From NCBI RefSeq assembly GCF_001273835.1, contig NZ_JHEI01000151.1, forward strand, positions 1-64,000: a DNA stretch of 64,000 nucleotides, written 5' to 3'. Of the stretch, positions 57,563 through 64,000 are shown one piece after another. Source of the DNA: Leucobacter celer subsp. astrifaciens (lineage in GTDB: Bacteria; Actinomycetota; Actinomycetes; Actinomycetales; Microbacteriaceae). The notes beneath the pieces were generated by a model. It was given only the letters and a program-made list of their open reading frames with translations. It did not search any database and was not told the DNA's origin. Position 1 is the first letter of the stretch, and each line of letters opens with the position of its first letter. The position numbers and the translations under genes were made by a program.

Positions 57563-58747
57563 CTACAGCCCGAAGGCCGAACCGCTCTTCGGAGACGAGT
57601 CGAGGTAGGGGGATCCGCCCGTCACGTTATCACCGCGGTTGGCGCGCGGGCGCGGCTGACGCGGCTGTTCGTCGCCGTACTTGGCCTGCACGAGCGACGC
57701 GTGCGTGGGGCTTTCGGGCACCTCGGGATCCCGATCCTTCGCCATCTCGCGGCGCAGCACCGGAATCACCTCCTCGCCCAGCAGGTCGAGCTGCTCGAGC
57801 ACGGTCTTGAGGGGCAGGCCGGCGTGGTCCACGAGGAACATCTGGCGCTGGTAGTCGCCGAAGATCTCGCGGAATCCGAGGGTCTTGTCGATGACCTCCT
57901 GCGGGCTTCCGACGGTGAGCGGAGTCTGGCTGGTGAAATCCTCGAGCCGGGGACCGTGGCCGTAGACGGGGGCCTCGTCGAAATACGGGCGGAACTGCTT
58001 CACGGCGTCCTGCGAGTTCTTCGCGATGAACGCCTGGCCGCCGAGGCCGACGATCGCCTGCTTCTGCGTGCCGTGTCCGTAGTGCTCGTAGCGTTCGCGG
58101 TAGAAGCGCACGAGGCGCAGGAAGTGCTCGGACGGGGCGAACAGGTGGTTCGCGAAGAAGCCGTCGCCGTAGTAGGCGGCCTGCTCGGCGATCTCCGGCG
58201 TGCGGATCGAGCCGTGCCACACGAACGGGGGCACGTCGTCGAGCGGGCGCGGGGTGCTGGTGAAGCCCTGCAGCGGGGTGCGGAAGTTGCCGTCGTAGTC
58301 GACGACGTCCTCGCGCCACAGGCGGTGCAGCAGGTTGTAGTTGTCGAGCGCGAGGGGGAGCGCGCTGCGGATGTCCTTGCCGAACCAGGGGTAGACGGGC
58401 GCGGTGTTGCCGCGGCCGAGCATGAGGTCCATGCGGCCCTGCGCCAGGTGCTGCAGCATCGCGTACTCCTCCGCGATGCGCACCGGGTCGTTCGTCGTGA
58501 TGAGGGTGGTGCTGGTGGAGAGCTTGAGCGTCTTCGTCTGCGCCGCGATGTAGGCCAGGAAGGTGGTGGGGCTCGAGGAGAAGAAGGGCGGGTTGTGATG
58601 CTCGCCGATCGCGAAGACGTCGAGGCCCACCTCCTCGGCGTGCACGGCGATGCGAGCGAGCCCCTGGATGCGATCGGCCTCGCTGGGGGTCTCGCCGCTC
58701 ACCGGGTCCCGAGTCACGTCGCTGACCGAGAAGATCCCGAATTCCAT
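57563..58747 (-). CDS. LLM-class flavin-dependent oxidoreductase (monooxygenase)
   Basis: This 394-aa luciferase-like flavoprotein uses reduced flavin and oxygen. The N-terminus MEFGIFSVSDV and the segments FAIGEHHNPPFFSSSPTTFLA (in parts, about 46-66), LSTSTTLITTNDPVRIAEEYAMLQ and RGNTAPVYPWFGKD are typical. The ATG at 58747 has CGGAGC upstream; the frame is open much further through the repeat region but that part is low-complexity. A ~55-residue C-terminal tail is rich in Pro, Arg and Ser. It starts the operon that also holds MarR and an FMN reductase. The substrate is unknown. Confidence 0.87.
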   Translation of the reverse strand: MEFGIFSVSDVTRDPVSGETPSEADRIQGLARIAVHAEEVGLDVFAIGEHHNPPFFSSSPTTFLAYIAAQTKTLKLSTSTTLITTNDPVRIAEEYAMLQHLAQGRMDLMLGRGNTAPVYPWFGKDIRSALPLALDNYNLLHRLWREDVVDYDGNFRTPLQGFTSTPRPLDDVPPFVWHGSIRTPEIAEQAAYYGDGFFANHLFAPSEHFLRLVRFYRERYEHYGHGTQKQAIVGLGGQAFIAKNSQDAVKQFRPYFDEAPVYGHGPRLEDFTSQTPLTVGSPQEVIDKTLGFREIFGDYQRQMFLVDHAGLPLKTVLEQLDLLGEEVIPVLRREMAKDRDPEVPESPTHASLVQAKYGDEQPRQPRPRANRGDNVTGGSPYLDSSPKSGSAFGL

Positions 58748-59143
58748 GGTGTGCTCCGTTCTGCAGCGGGTGCTGTGGTTCGTGCGTTCTGCGTCAATTA
58801 TATGCGCCTGCATGTAAATCAACATTCTCGCTCCGGATCTATTCCCCGGCAAGCCGCTGGGGGCGAAGCGGAGCTTCGCGCGGCGTTGCCGCCGACCTGC
58901 CGCTGTGGCGGCAGCGCGGATTGCGAGGTGGTGCTTCGCACCGCCTCCTGAGCAATCCGCGCCTCGCGGTCGGGTGACGCGCGGAGCGCGGAGCTTGGGC
59001 AAGCCGCTGGGAGCGAAGCGGAGCTTCGCGCGGCGTTGCCGCCGACCTGCCGCCGTGGCGGCAGCGCGGACTTGACGGTTCCCTACTCTCGTTTTAGACT
59101 GACTAGTCAGTTCAAGAAATTCGACGAGAACCGCGAGGACAAT
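58748..59143. repeat. 396-nt intergenic region with a 71-bp direct repeat
   Basis: 58850-58920 is repeated at 59000-59070 with two mismatches (69 of 71 identical), 150 nt apart. The units contain inner palindromes (GAAGCGGAGCTTCGCG; CGGCGTTGCCGCCG), and the sequence between them has GGTGCTTCGCACC. The region divides the divergent LLM operon and the ATPase-YhgE operon; the right end carries the promoter-operator at 59072-59111. The left end (58790-58845) is AT-richer and probably holds the LLM promoter. Confidence 0.85.
59072..59111 (+). promoter_or_regulatory. Promoter with overlapping TetR-type operator
   Basis: TTGACG (59072-59077) and TAGACT (59095-59100) are 17 nt apart, a good -35/-10 pair. 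The perfect 14-bp palindrome ACTGACTAGTCAGT (59098-59111) overlaps the -10 and the start of transcription. It is probably the operator of the TetR repressor encoded at 62623 in the same cluster. Confidence 0.75.
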
Positions 59144-59992
59144 GTGAGCACTGCTGAACTCACCAGCGCATCGAATACGGCGAGTGCTGGAGACGCCGCG
59201 AGCACGGAGGTGCTCGGGATCGACGCCCTCTTCGCCGGGGCGGGCTCCGCCGCCGGTGCCGAGCACGACACGGGAGCCGAGCGCACCGCGGGCGACGAGC
59301 CGGTCGCGCGTCGGCAAGGCCCCCGAGGGGGCACCTCCGCGAACCCGGCGATCGAGCTGCGCCAGGCGGCGGTGCAGGGTCCGCGCGGAACGGTGTTCGG
59401 CCCCCTCACCGTCTCGAGCGACCGCCCGGTGACCGTCGTGCTGGGATCCCACGGCACCGGACGCACCTCGCTGCTGCTCGCCATTGCGGGCCGGATGCGG
59501 TTGAGCGAGGGATCCCTCGTCACCCTCGGCGCGACGAAGCCCGCCGAGATCCGGCGCCGCACCGGCATCGTCGGCTTCGCGGAGATCGACGCGCTCGAAC
59601 CCGCGGTGACCCTGGGTGCCACGCTGCGCGAGCGCCTCGCGTGGGCCATGCCCTGGTGCCGCCGCACACCCCGCATGACCCCCGAGCTGGCGAGCGAGCT
59701 GCTCGCCCGGGCCTTCGGCGACTACGAGCAGCCGGATCCCGCGACACTCGTGCGAGAACTCACCCCGGCCGAGGAGATGCTCGTGCGCGTATCGCTCGCG
59801 CTTATCGAGGAACCCGAGATGCTCGCCGTCGACGACTTCGACGCGCTGCGCGATCCCGCGGAGCGTGCGCTCGTCGCCGAACGGCTCAGCGCGCTCGCCG
59901 CGGACGGGCTCCGGATCGCGGTCGCCACGAGCGACCCGGGCGATGCGGCGCTCCTCGCCGGATCGTGCGATCCCGCCCTCATCGAACTCTGA
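59144..59992 (+). CDS. ABC-like ATP-binding protein with degenerate motifs, partner of YhgE/Pip
   Basis: This 282-aa protein has an Ala/Thr/Gly-rich N-terminal ~75 residues, then an ABC-like fold. Walker A reads LGSHGTGRTSLLLAIAG (about residues 103-119), with Arg in place of the catalytic Lys (GTGRTS instead of GSGKST). The signature region is only TPAEEMLVRVSLALIEEP, without LSGGQ, and the Walker B-like part is MLAVDDFDAL, with Asp where the catalytic Glu is expected. ATP hydrolysis is therefore doubtful. The GTG at 59144 has GAGGAC upstream. It is followed after 68 nt by the YhgE/Pip gene and then the TetR gene, suggesting a regulatory or structural partner of an efflux-like membrane protein. 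Confidence 0.75.
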   Translation: MSTAELTSASNTASAGDAASTEVLGIDALFAGAGSAAGAEHDTGAERTAGDEPVARRQGPRGGTSANPAIELRQAAVQGPRGTVFGPLTVSSDRPVTVVLGSHGTGRTSLLLAIAGRMRLSEGSLVTLGATKPAEIRRRTGIVGFAEIDALEPAVTLGATLRERLAWAMPWCRRTPRMTPELASELLARAFGDYEQPDPATLVRELTPAEEMLVRVSLALIEEPEMLAVDDFDALRDPAERALVAERLSALAADGLRIAVATSDPGDAALLAGSCDPALIEL

Positions 59993-60060
59993 GCGCGCCG
60001 CTCACCGCGCGAACTACCGCGCCGCCCTCCGCAATCGCAGAAAGAAGCAAGAGAAGCACC

Positions 60061-62460
60061 ATGTCACTGTTCACCCGCAGCACCGAGCTGAAGCGGTTCC
60101 GCCAGGGCGCGCTGCCCAAGGTCGCGCTCGCCGTGCTGCTCGTCATCCCGCTCATCTACGGCGCCCTCTACCTGTGGGCGTTCTGGGCCCCGACCGACAA
60201 CCTGAACAAGCTGCCCGTCGCCATCGTCAACCTCGACGAGCCGGCCGAGAAGCCCGACGGCGAGGTGCTCGCCGCGGGCGACGACGTGGTCGAGCAGCTG
60301 CAGGAGGGGCAGGATCTCGACTGGAAGCCGCTCGACGCCGACGAGGCCGAGCGCTCGGTCGCCGACGGCGACGTCTACTTCTCGGTGATGATCCCGAGCG
60401 ACTTCTCGAGCACGCTCGCCGGTCTGCAGGACGACCCGAGGGCCGGCGAGATCGAAGTCGTCTACAACGACAACAACTCCTTCCTGGCGTCGACGCTGGG
60501 CAAGCAGGCGATGGTGCAGCTGCGCGACGCGGTCGCCGAGACTGCCACGCGCACCGCGGCCGAGCAGGTGCTCGTCGGCGTCGAGAAGCTGAGCGACGGC
60601 ACGCGCGATGCCGCGCAGGCCGCCGGCACCCTGGAGGAGGGGACCGCGGCCGTGGCCGACGGCAGTGTCAAGCTGAGCGCGGGGCTGGGCGAGCTCGCCG
60701 ACGGAACCTCTCAGCTGGTGGCGAAGGCGCCCGAGCTCACGAGCGGCACGAGCCGGCTCGCCGACGGACTCGGCAGCGCGCGCAGTGGCAGCGCCGAGCT
60801 CGCCGAGGGCAGCGGTGCGCTCGCGTCCGGTGCCGGCGAGGCCGCGAGCAAGTCGGGGGAGCTGCGCGACGGGCTCGGCCTGCTGAACGACGGCGCCCAG
60901 CAGGTGTCGACCGGCTCGGCGACGGTCGCCGACGGCACGCAGAAGGTCTCGGACGGCGCAGCCGGTCTCGCGACCGGTGCCACGACCCTCTCCGACGGAG
61001 TGACCGCGCTCTCGGGAGGGCTCGCACAGCTCTCCGAGGGGGCGACGGGGCTGCACTCCGGGGCCGCGGATCTGTCCTCCGGCGCCGAAGCCGTGAGCGG
61101 TGGTGCGGCACAGGTGTCCGCCGGTGCGGCGGGCATCGCGCAGCTGGCCGCGGCGCAGCCCGACATGACGCTCGCGCAGCTCGATGCCGCACTGCAGGCG
61201 CAGGGATCCTCGATCGAGGCCTTCGCGGCCGGTGCGGCCGAGCTGAATACGGGTGCGGCGACCCTGCGAGACGGTGCGGCGGCCTTGACGACGGGTGCGG
61301 CGACCCTCGACGCATCGGCGCAGACGGCATCCGAGAGCGCCGCTCTGCTCGCCGACGGGGCCGACACGCTCGGGAGCGGCCTCGGCGAGCTCAGCGGCAG
61401 CGCGGTCGAACTCGCGAAGGGGGCCGCGCAGGTCTCGGCGGGAGCGGGCACGCTGCACGAGAAGACGGGATCGGCCTACACCGGCAGCGGCAAGCTGGCC
61501 GAGGGCATCACCTCGCTCTCCGCCGGCGCCCAGACGGTCGCCGACGGCAGCGGAGCACTCGCGAGCGGCGTCGCGACCGCGTCCGAGGGAGCCGACCGGC
61601 TCGCGGCAGGCGCGGGGGATCTGGCTGCCGGTGCGTCGCAGCTGAACGCCGGCGCGCAGCAGGCGAGCGAGAAGTCGGGCGAGCTCGCGAAGGGCGCCGA
61701 CAAGGTGGCCGACGGAGCCGGCACCTTCGCCGGGAAGCTCTCGGACGGCGCCGATGAGGCCCCTTCGTTCGCACCCGGCCAGCGCGTCGGGATCGCCGAG
61801 ACCATGGCCGCTCCGGTGCAGCTCGCCGAGCACACCGAGAACGAGGTGCAGGGCTTCGGCGAGGGGTTCGCCCCGTTCTTCATCGCGCTCGCCTCCTTCG
61901 TCGGGGCGCTCATCACCTGGCTGATCCTGCGCCCGCTGCCCCGCCGCCCGCTCGCCTCGAACACCTCGGGGCTGCGATCCGTGCTCACCGGTTTCTGGCC
62001 GGCCGCGCTCATCGGCGTGGGTCAGGTGGTGATCATGATGCTCGTGCTGGTGTTCGGGATCGGCATGCGGCCCGCGCACTGGATGGGCATGGCGGCGTTC
62101 ATGCTGCTCGTGACCCTGGCGTTCCTGGCGCTGCAGCAGATGTTCATCGCGCTGCTCGGCACCGCGACCGGCCGCGTGGTGAGCCTCGTGCTGCTCATGC
62201 TCATGCTCTCGTCGTCGGGCGGCACCTACCCGGTCGAGACCACCCCGGGCTTCTTCCAGGCGCTGCACCCGTTCATGCCGGCCTCGTACGTGGTCGACGG
62301 CTTGCGGCAGCTGATCGGCGGCGGCATCGACGGGCGGTTCTGGATCTCGCTCGCGGTGATGCTCGCGGTGCTGATCGGTTCGCTCGCGATCAGCGCGGTG
62401 GCCGCGCGGCGGCAGAAGGTGTGGACGATCCAGCGTCTGCACCCCGAGCTCGCGATCTAG
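60061..62460 (+). CDS. YhgE/Pip-domain membrane protein, ABC-2 transporter-like
   Basis: This 799-aa protein has an N-terminal membrane segment (about residues 22-44: VALAVLLVIPLIYGALYLWAF in parts), an N-terminal globular part (LPVAIVNLDEPAEKPDG), a very long extracellular middle (about 170-590) built of short repeats around Gly-Ala/Asp-Gly, such as LADGTSQL and LSDGVTAL, and five membrane helices at the C-terminus, like ABC-2 permeases. Bacterial relatives include the phage-infection protein of Lactococcus and YhgE; the middle repeats are typical. Its natural cargo is unknown. It sits between an ABC-like ATPase and a TetR regulator, which fits inducible export. Confidence 0.87.
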   Translation: MSLFTRSTELKRFRQGALPKVALAVLLVIPLIYGALYLWAFWAPTDNLNKLPVAIVNLDEPAEKPDGEVLAAGDDVVEQLQEGQDLDWKPLDADEAERSVADGDVYFSVMIPSDFSSTLAGLQDDPRAGEIEVVYNDNNSFLASTLGKQAMVQLRDAVAETATRTAAEQVLVGVEKLSDGTRDAAQAAGTLEEGTAAVADGSVKLSAGLGELADGTSQLVAKAPELTSGTSRLADGLGSARSGSAELAEGSGALASGAGEAASKSGELRDGLGLLNDGAQQVSTGSATVADGTQKVSDGAAGLATGATTLSDGVTALSGGLAQLSEGATGLHSGAADLSSGAEAVSGGAAQVSAGAAGIAQLAAAQPDMTLAQLDAALQAQGSSIEAFAAGAAELNTGAATLRDGAAALTTGAATLDASAQTASESAALLADGADTLGSGLGELSGSAVELAKGAAQVSAGAGTLHEKTGSAYTGSGKLAEGITSLSAGAQTVADGSGALASGVATASEGADRLAAGAGDLAAGASQLNAGAQQASEKSGELAKGADKVADGAGTFAGKLSDGADEAPSFAPGQRVGIAETMAAPVQLAEHTENEVQGFGEGFAPFFIALASFVGALITWLILRPLPRRPLASNTSGLRSVLTGFWPAALIGVGQVVIMMLVLVFGIGMRPAHWMGMAAFMLLVTLAFLALQQMFIALLGTATGRVVSLVLLMLMLSSSGGTYPVETTPGFFQALHPFMPASYVVDGLRQLIGGGIDGRFWISLAVMLAVLIGSLAISAVAARRQKVWTIQRLHPELAI

Positions 62461-62483
62461 GATGGACCGTTTCTGGTCCATCC
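62460..62483 (+). terminator. Hairpin directly after the YhgE/Pip gene
   Basis: GGATGGACC (62460-62468) pairs with GGTCCATCC (62475-62483) over a 6-nt loop; the stem begins at the last base of the stop codon. It may reduce transcription into the TetR gene. Confidence 0.7.
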
Positions 62484-62520
62484 CGCGGGCTCTCGAGCGC
62501 AGCTCGCGATCTGACTCGCT

Positions 62521-62585
62521 GGTTGAGCGAGCGGAGCGAGTCGAAACCAGGATCCCTCGGTTTCGGCTCGCGGGCTCGCTCAACC
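62521..62585. repeat. Dispersed repeat family B
   Basis: A left arm starting GGTTGAGCGAGCGGAGCGAG and ending GTCGAAACC (62521-62548) faces a right arm GGTTTCGGCTCG ending GCTCGCTCAACC (62559-62585). It lies between the YhgE/Pip and TetR genes. Confidence 0.85.
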
Positions 62586-62622
62586 GACGGGACAGCGCCC
62601 GACGGTACGAGAGGATAGGACC

Positions 62623-63186
62623 ATGGCACGGGTGAACACGAAGCAGCTCATCACCGAGGCGGCGGTGCGCGTCGCGGCGCAGCACGGGATCAGCGGCGCG
62701 TCGATGGACCAGATCGCCGAGGCTGCGGGAGTGGCCAAGGGCAGCCTGTACTACAACTTCGCCTCGAAGGACGCGATCTTCGAGGAGGTGATCCGCGCCG
62801 GCTTCGAGCGCCTGGCGACCACGATCGACGAGGCGCGCGACGGGGTGGATCCCGGCGAGGCTCCGCGCGCGGTCGCCGCCGCGACGCTCGAGACGCTGCG
62901 AAGCAACCTCGACCTCGCGAAGCTGATGGCCTCGGAGGTGTTCCGCACGGACCGCACGTGGGCGGAGTCCATGGAACTCGCGAGGTCCTCGGTGGTGATG
63001 CGATTCCGCGATGTGCTGCGCGATGCCGAGGCGGCGCGGGGTGGATCGCGGCCCTCCGAGGAGATCACGGAGATCGCCGGTGCGGCGTTCTTCGGCGCCC
63101 TCGCGGGAGCCTGCCTCGACTGGCTGCTCTTCCGCAAGGACCAGCCGGTGGAGCGAGTGCTCGACCAGGTGCTGCGGACGGTGTGA
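62623..63186 (+). CDS. TetR/AcrR-family transcriptional regulator
   Basis: This 187-aa repressor has the family helix-turn-helix at about residues 8-52: ITEAAVRVAAQHGISGASMDQIAEAAGVAKGSLYYNFASKD in parts. The C-terminal helical ligand domain lacks recognisable family features. AGGATAGGA lies before the ATG. It probably represses the ATPase-YhgE operon by binding the palindrome at 59098-59111 and is released by the transported or toxic compound. Confidence 0.9.
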   Translation: MARVNTKQLITEAAVRVAAQHGISGASMDQIAEAAGVAKGSLYYNFASKDAIFEEVIRAGFERLATTIDEARDGVDPGEAPRAVAAATLETLRSNLDLAKLMASEVFRTDRTWAESMELARSSVVMRFRDVLRDAEAARGGSRPSEEITEIAGAAFFGALAGACLDWLLFRKDQPVERVLDQVLRTV

Positions 63187-63258
63187 AGCGGCCCGGGGCT
63201 CTCGTCCGGATCCGTGAGTCCGTGGCTGTAAGCTGGAATCGGATTCATCAGGTGTGAA

Positions 63259-63277
63259 TAAGGTCATGCTAATATTC
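63259..63277 (+). promoter_or_regulatory. Candidate iron-regulator (DtxR/IdeR-type) box overlapping a -10
   Basis: TAAGGTCATGCTAATATTC matches the DtxR-type consensus at about 12 of 19 positions and lies just before the dehydrogenase gene. TAATAT (63270-63275) within it ends 7 nt before the ATG at 63283, so the transcript is probably leaderless and iron-repressed. Confidence 0.5.
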
Positions 63278-63282
63278 ATCCG

Positions 63283-64000
63283 ATGAATACCGAACTCGTG
63301 CCCCGCGCCATACTGGTCACCGGCGCCGCGTCCGGCATCGGGCGCGCTGTCGCATTCCAGCTGGCGGCGGCGGGGTGCGCGGTTGCGGCGCTCGATCGCG
63401 ATGCCGAACGGCTCCGCCCCGTCGTCGACGAGCTCTCCTCAGCGGGGGCCGCCGAAGCGCTCGCCCTGCCCGTCGACGTCTCCGACGCCGCTGGGGTCGC
63501 GACTGCGATGGAGCACGCCGTCGACGCGCTTGGTCGCCTCGACGGACTCGTGTCGACGGCCGGCGTGCTCGAGCCGGGGAGCCTCGAGACCACGACTGCC
63601 GAGGCGTGGCAGCGGCACTTCGACGTCAACGTCACGGGTGTCTTCAACCTGCTGCAGCGAGGAGCGCCGCGACTGCGGGACGGCGGTTCGATCGTGGTGG
63701 TGAGCTCGAACGCCGCACGCGTGCCCCGCACCGGAATGCTCGCCTACTCGGCGTCGAAGGCGGCAGCTTCCGCGCTCGCGAGATGCGCGGGCCTCGAGCT
63801 CGCGGATCGCGGCATCCGCTGCAACGCCGTCGAGCCCGGATCGACCGATACTCCGATGCAGAGGACTCTGTGGCCCGATCCCGGACTCGGGGCGCGCCAG
63901 GCGATCGGCGGCGACCCCGTGTCCTATCGGGTGGGGATCCCGCTCGGCAGGATCGGCAGCCCCGACGACGTTGCCGGTCTCGTGAGCTTCTTGCTCTCGG
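63283..64000 (+). CDS. 2,3-dihydro-2,3-dihydroxybenzoate dehydrogenase (EntA/DhbA type), partial
   Basis: The gene runs off the window, with 239 codons visible. It is a short-chain dehydrogenase with the NAD site VTGAASGIGRA (about residues 12-22), NVTG and the catalytic Ser/Tyr/Lys set in VVVSSNA and AYSASKAA. The segment EPGSTDTPMQRTLW followed by GIPLGRIGSP is characteristic of EntA/DhbA, which oxidise the dihydrodiol to 2,3-dihydroxybenzoate for catechol siderophores. No ribosome site is present; a -10 and iron box lie just upstream. The rest of a siderophore locus should begin beyond the window. An unrelated SDR is the alternative. Confidence 0.8.
   Translation, partial: MNTELVPRAILVTGAASGIGRAVAFQLAAAGCAVAALDRDAERLRPVVDELSSAGAAEALALPVDVSDAAGVATAMEHAVDALGRLDGLVSTAGVLEPGSLETTTAEAWQRHFDVNVTGVFNLLQRGAPRLRDGGSIVVVSSNAARVPRTGMLAYSASKAAASALARCAGLELADRGIRCNAVEPGSTDTPMQRTLWPDPGLGARQAIGGDPVSYRVGIPLGRIGSPDDVAGLVSFLLS

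Noticed and set aside
58850..59070. Direct repeat considered as insertion-sequence ends or attachment sites
   Set aside because: No transposase or integrase gene lies between or near the units, and the intervening 79 nt have no coding potential.
60064..63279. 1071-aa open frame on the minus strand opposite the YhgE/Pip and TetR genes
   Set aside because: It is the antisense shadow of GC-rich, repeat-containing coding DNA. Its composition is Arg/Gly/His-heavy and no family motif appears, while the plus strand has clear families.

Overview
The window is high-GC, densely coded DNA from an actinobacterium. Several features point to Microbacteriaceae, plausibly Leucobacter or a close relative; this is an inference, since there is no rRNA to settle it. 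The features are two small paralogues of a family common in Microbacteriaceae (45271-45939), a SIP-domain protein, S-layer-type C-terminal repeats on a secreted carboxypeptidase, an LPVTG-anchored surface protein, and many start codons that look leaderless. No tRNA, rRNA, CRISPR array, phage or insertion sequence was recognised.

Left part (1-6011): a polyamine-type ABC importer on the minus strand (ATPase, lipoprotein, two permeases) faces a divergent FadR-type regulator and a cache-domain protein. A 16-bp perfect hairpin separates the binding-protein gene from the permeases. Housekeeping genes follow (6071-12042): mannose-1-phosphate guanylyltransferase, the succinate dehydrogenase operon sdhCDAB, and a YihY/BrkB membrane protein. 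At 12052-18576 a sigma factor fused to a zinc anti-sigma-like motif, membrane segments and a low-complexity tail is divergent from a 1389-aa LPVTG surface protein. Metabolite-repair and sugar-phosphate enzymes (18715-21455) and a tiny Cys-rich protein come next.

The centre (21866-40639) is rich in amine metabolism. A PucR regulator and an amine oxidase are divergent from a second polyamine-type ABC operon (24596-28618). Then come an MHS-type permease, two DAO-family oxidases with a cupin between them, an amidohydrolase, a second amine oxidase, purine nucleoside phosphorylase and a large Orn/Lys/Arg decarboxylase. Later (51147-56072) another PucR regulator is divergent from a (methyl)malonate-semialdehyde dehydrogenase, followed by a class III aminotransferase. 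Taken together the genes would import polyamines or related amines, oxidise or transaminate them and drain the semialdehydes into central carbon metabolism, while the decarboxylase would make amines. Substrates are inferred from families, not proven.

The right part holds a SIP-domain protein, a cysteine-less lipoamide-dehydrogenase homologue and a cupredoxin lipoprotein (40849-43217), a TrmA-type RNA methyltransferase, a GlsB-type membrane protein, an M14 carboxypeptidase with three nearly identical C-terminal repeats, Maf, a VapBC pair, a flavin monooxygenase/MarR/FMN reductase operon, a TetR-controlled ATPase plus YhgE/Pip membrane protein operon, and finally the truncated start of a catechol-siderophore dehydrogenase gene (entA/dhbA type) behind a candidate iron box.

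Two families of dispersed palindromic elements stand out. One (core CAGTAGTTG) has all its intact copies between convergent genes. The other (core GGTTGAGCGAG...GTCGAAACC) occurs in several intergenic regions. About eight genes carry TANNNT exactly 6-7 nt before the start codon, indicating leaderless transcripts.
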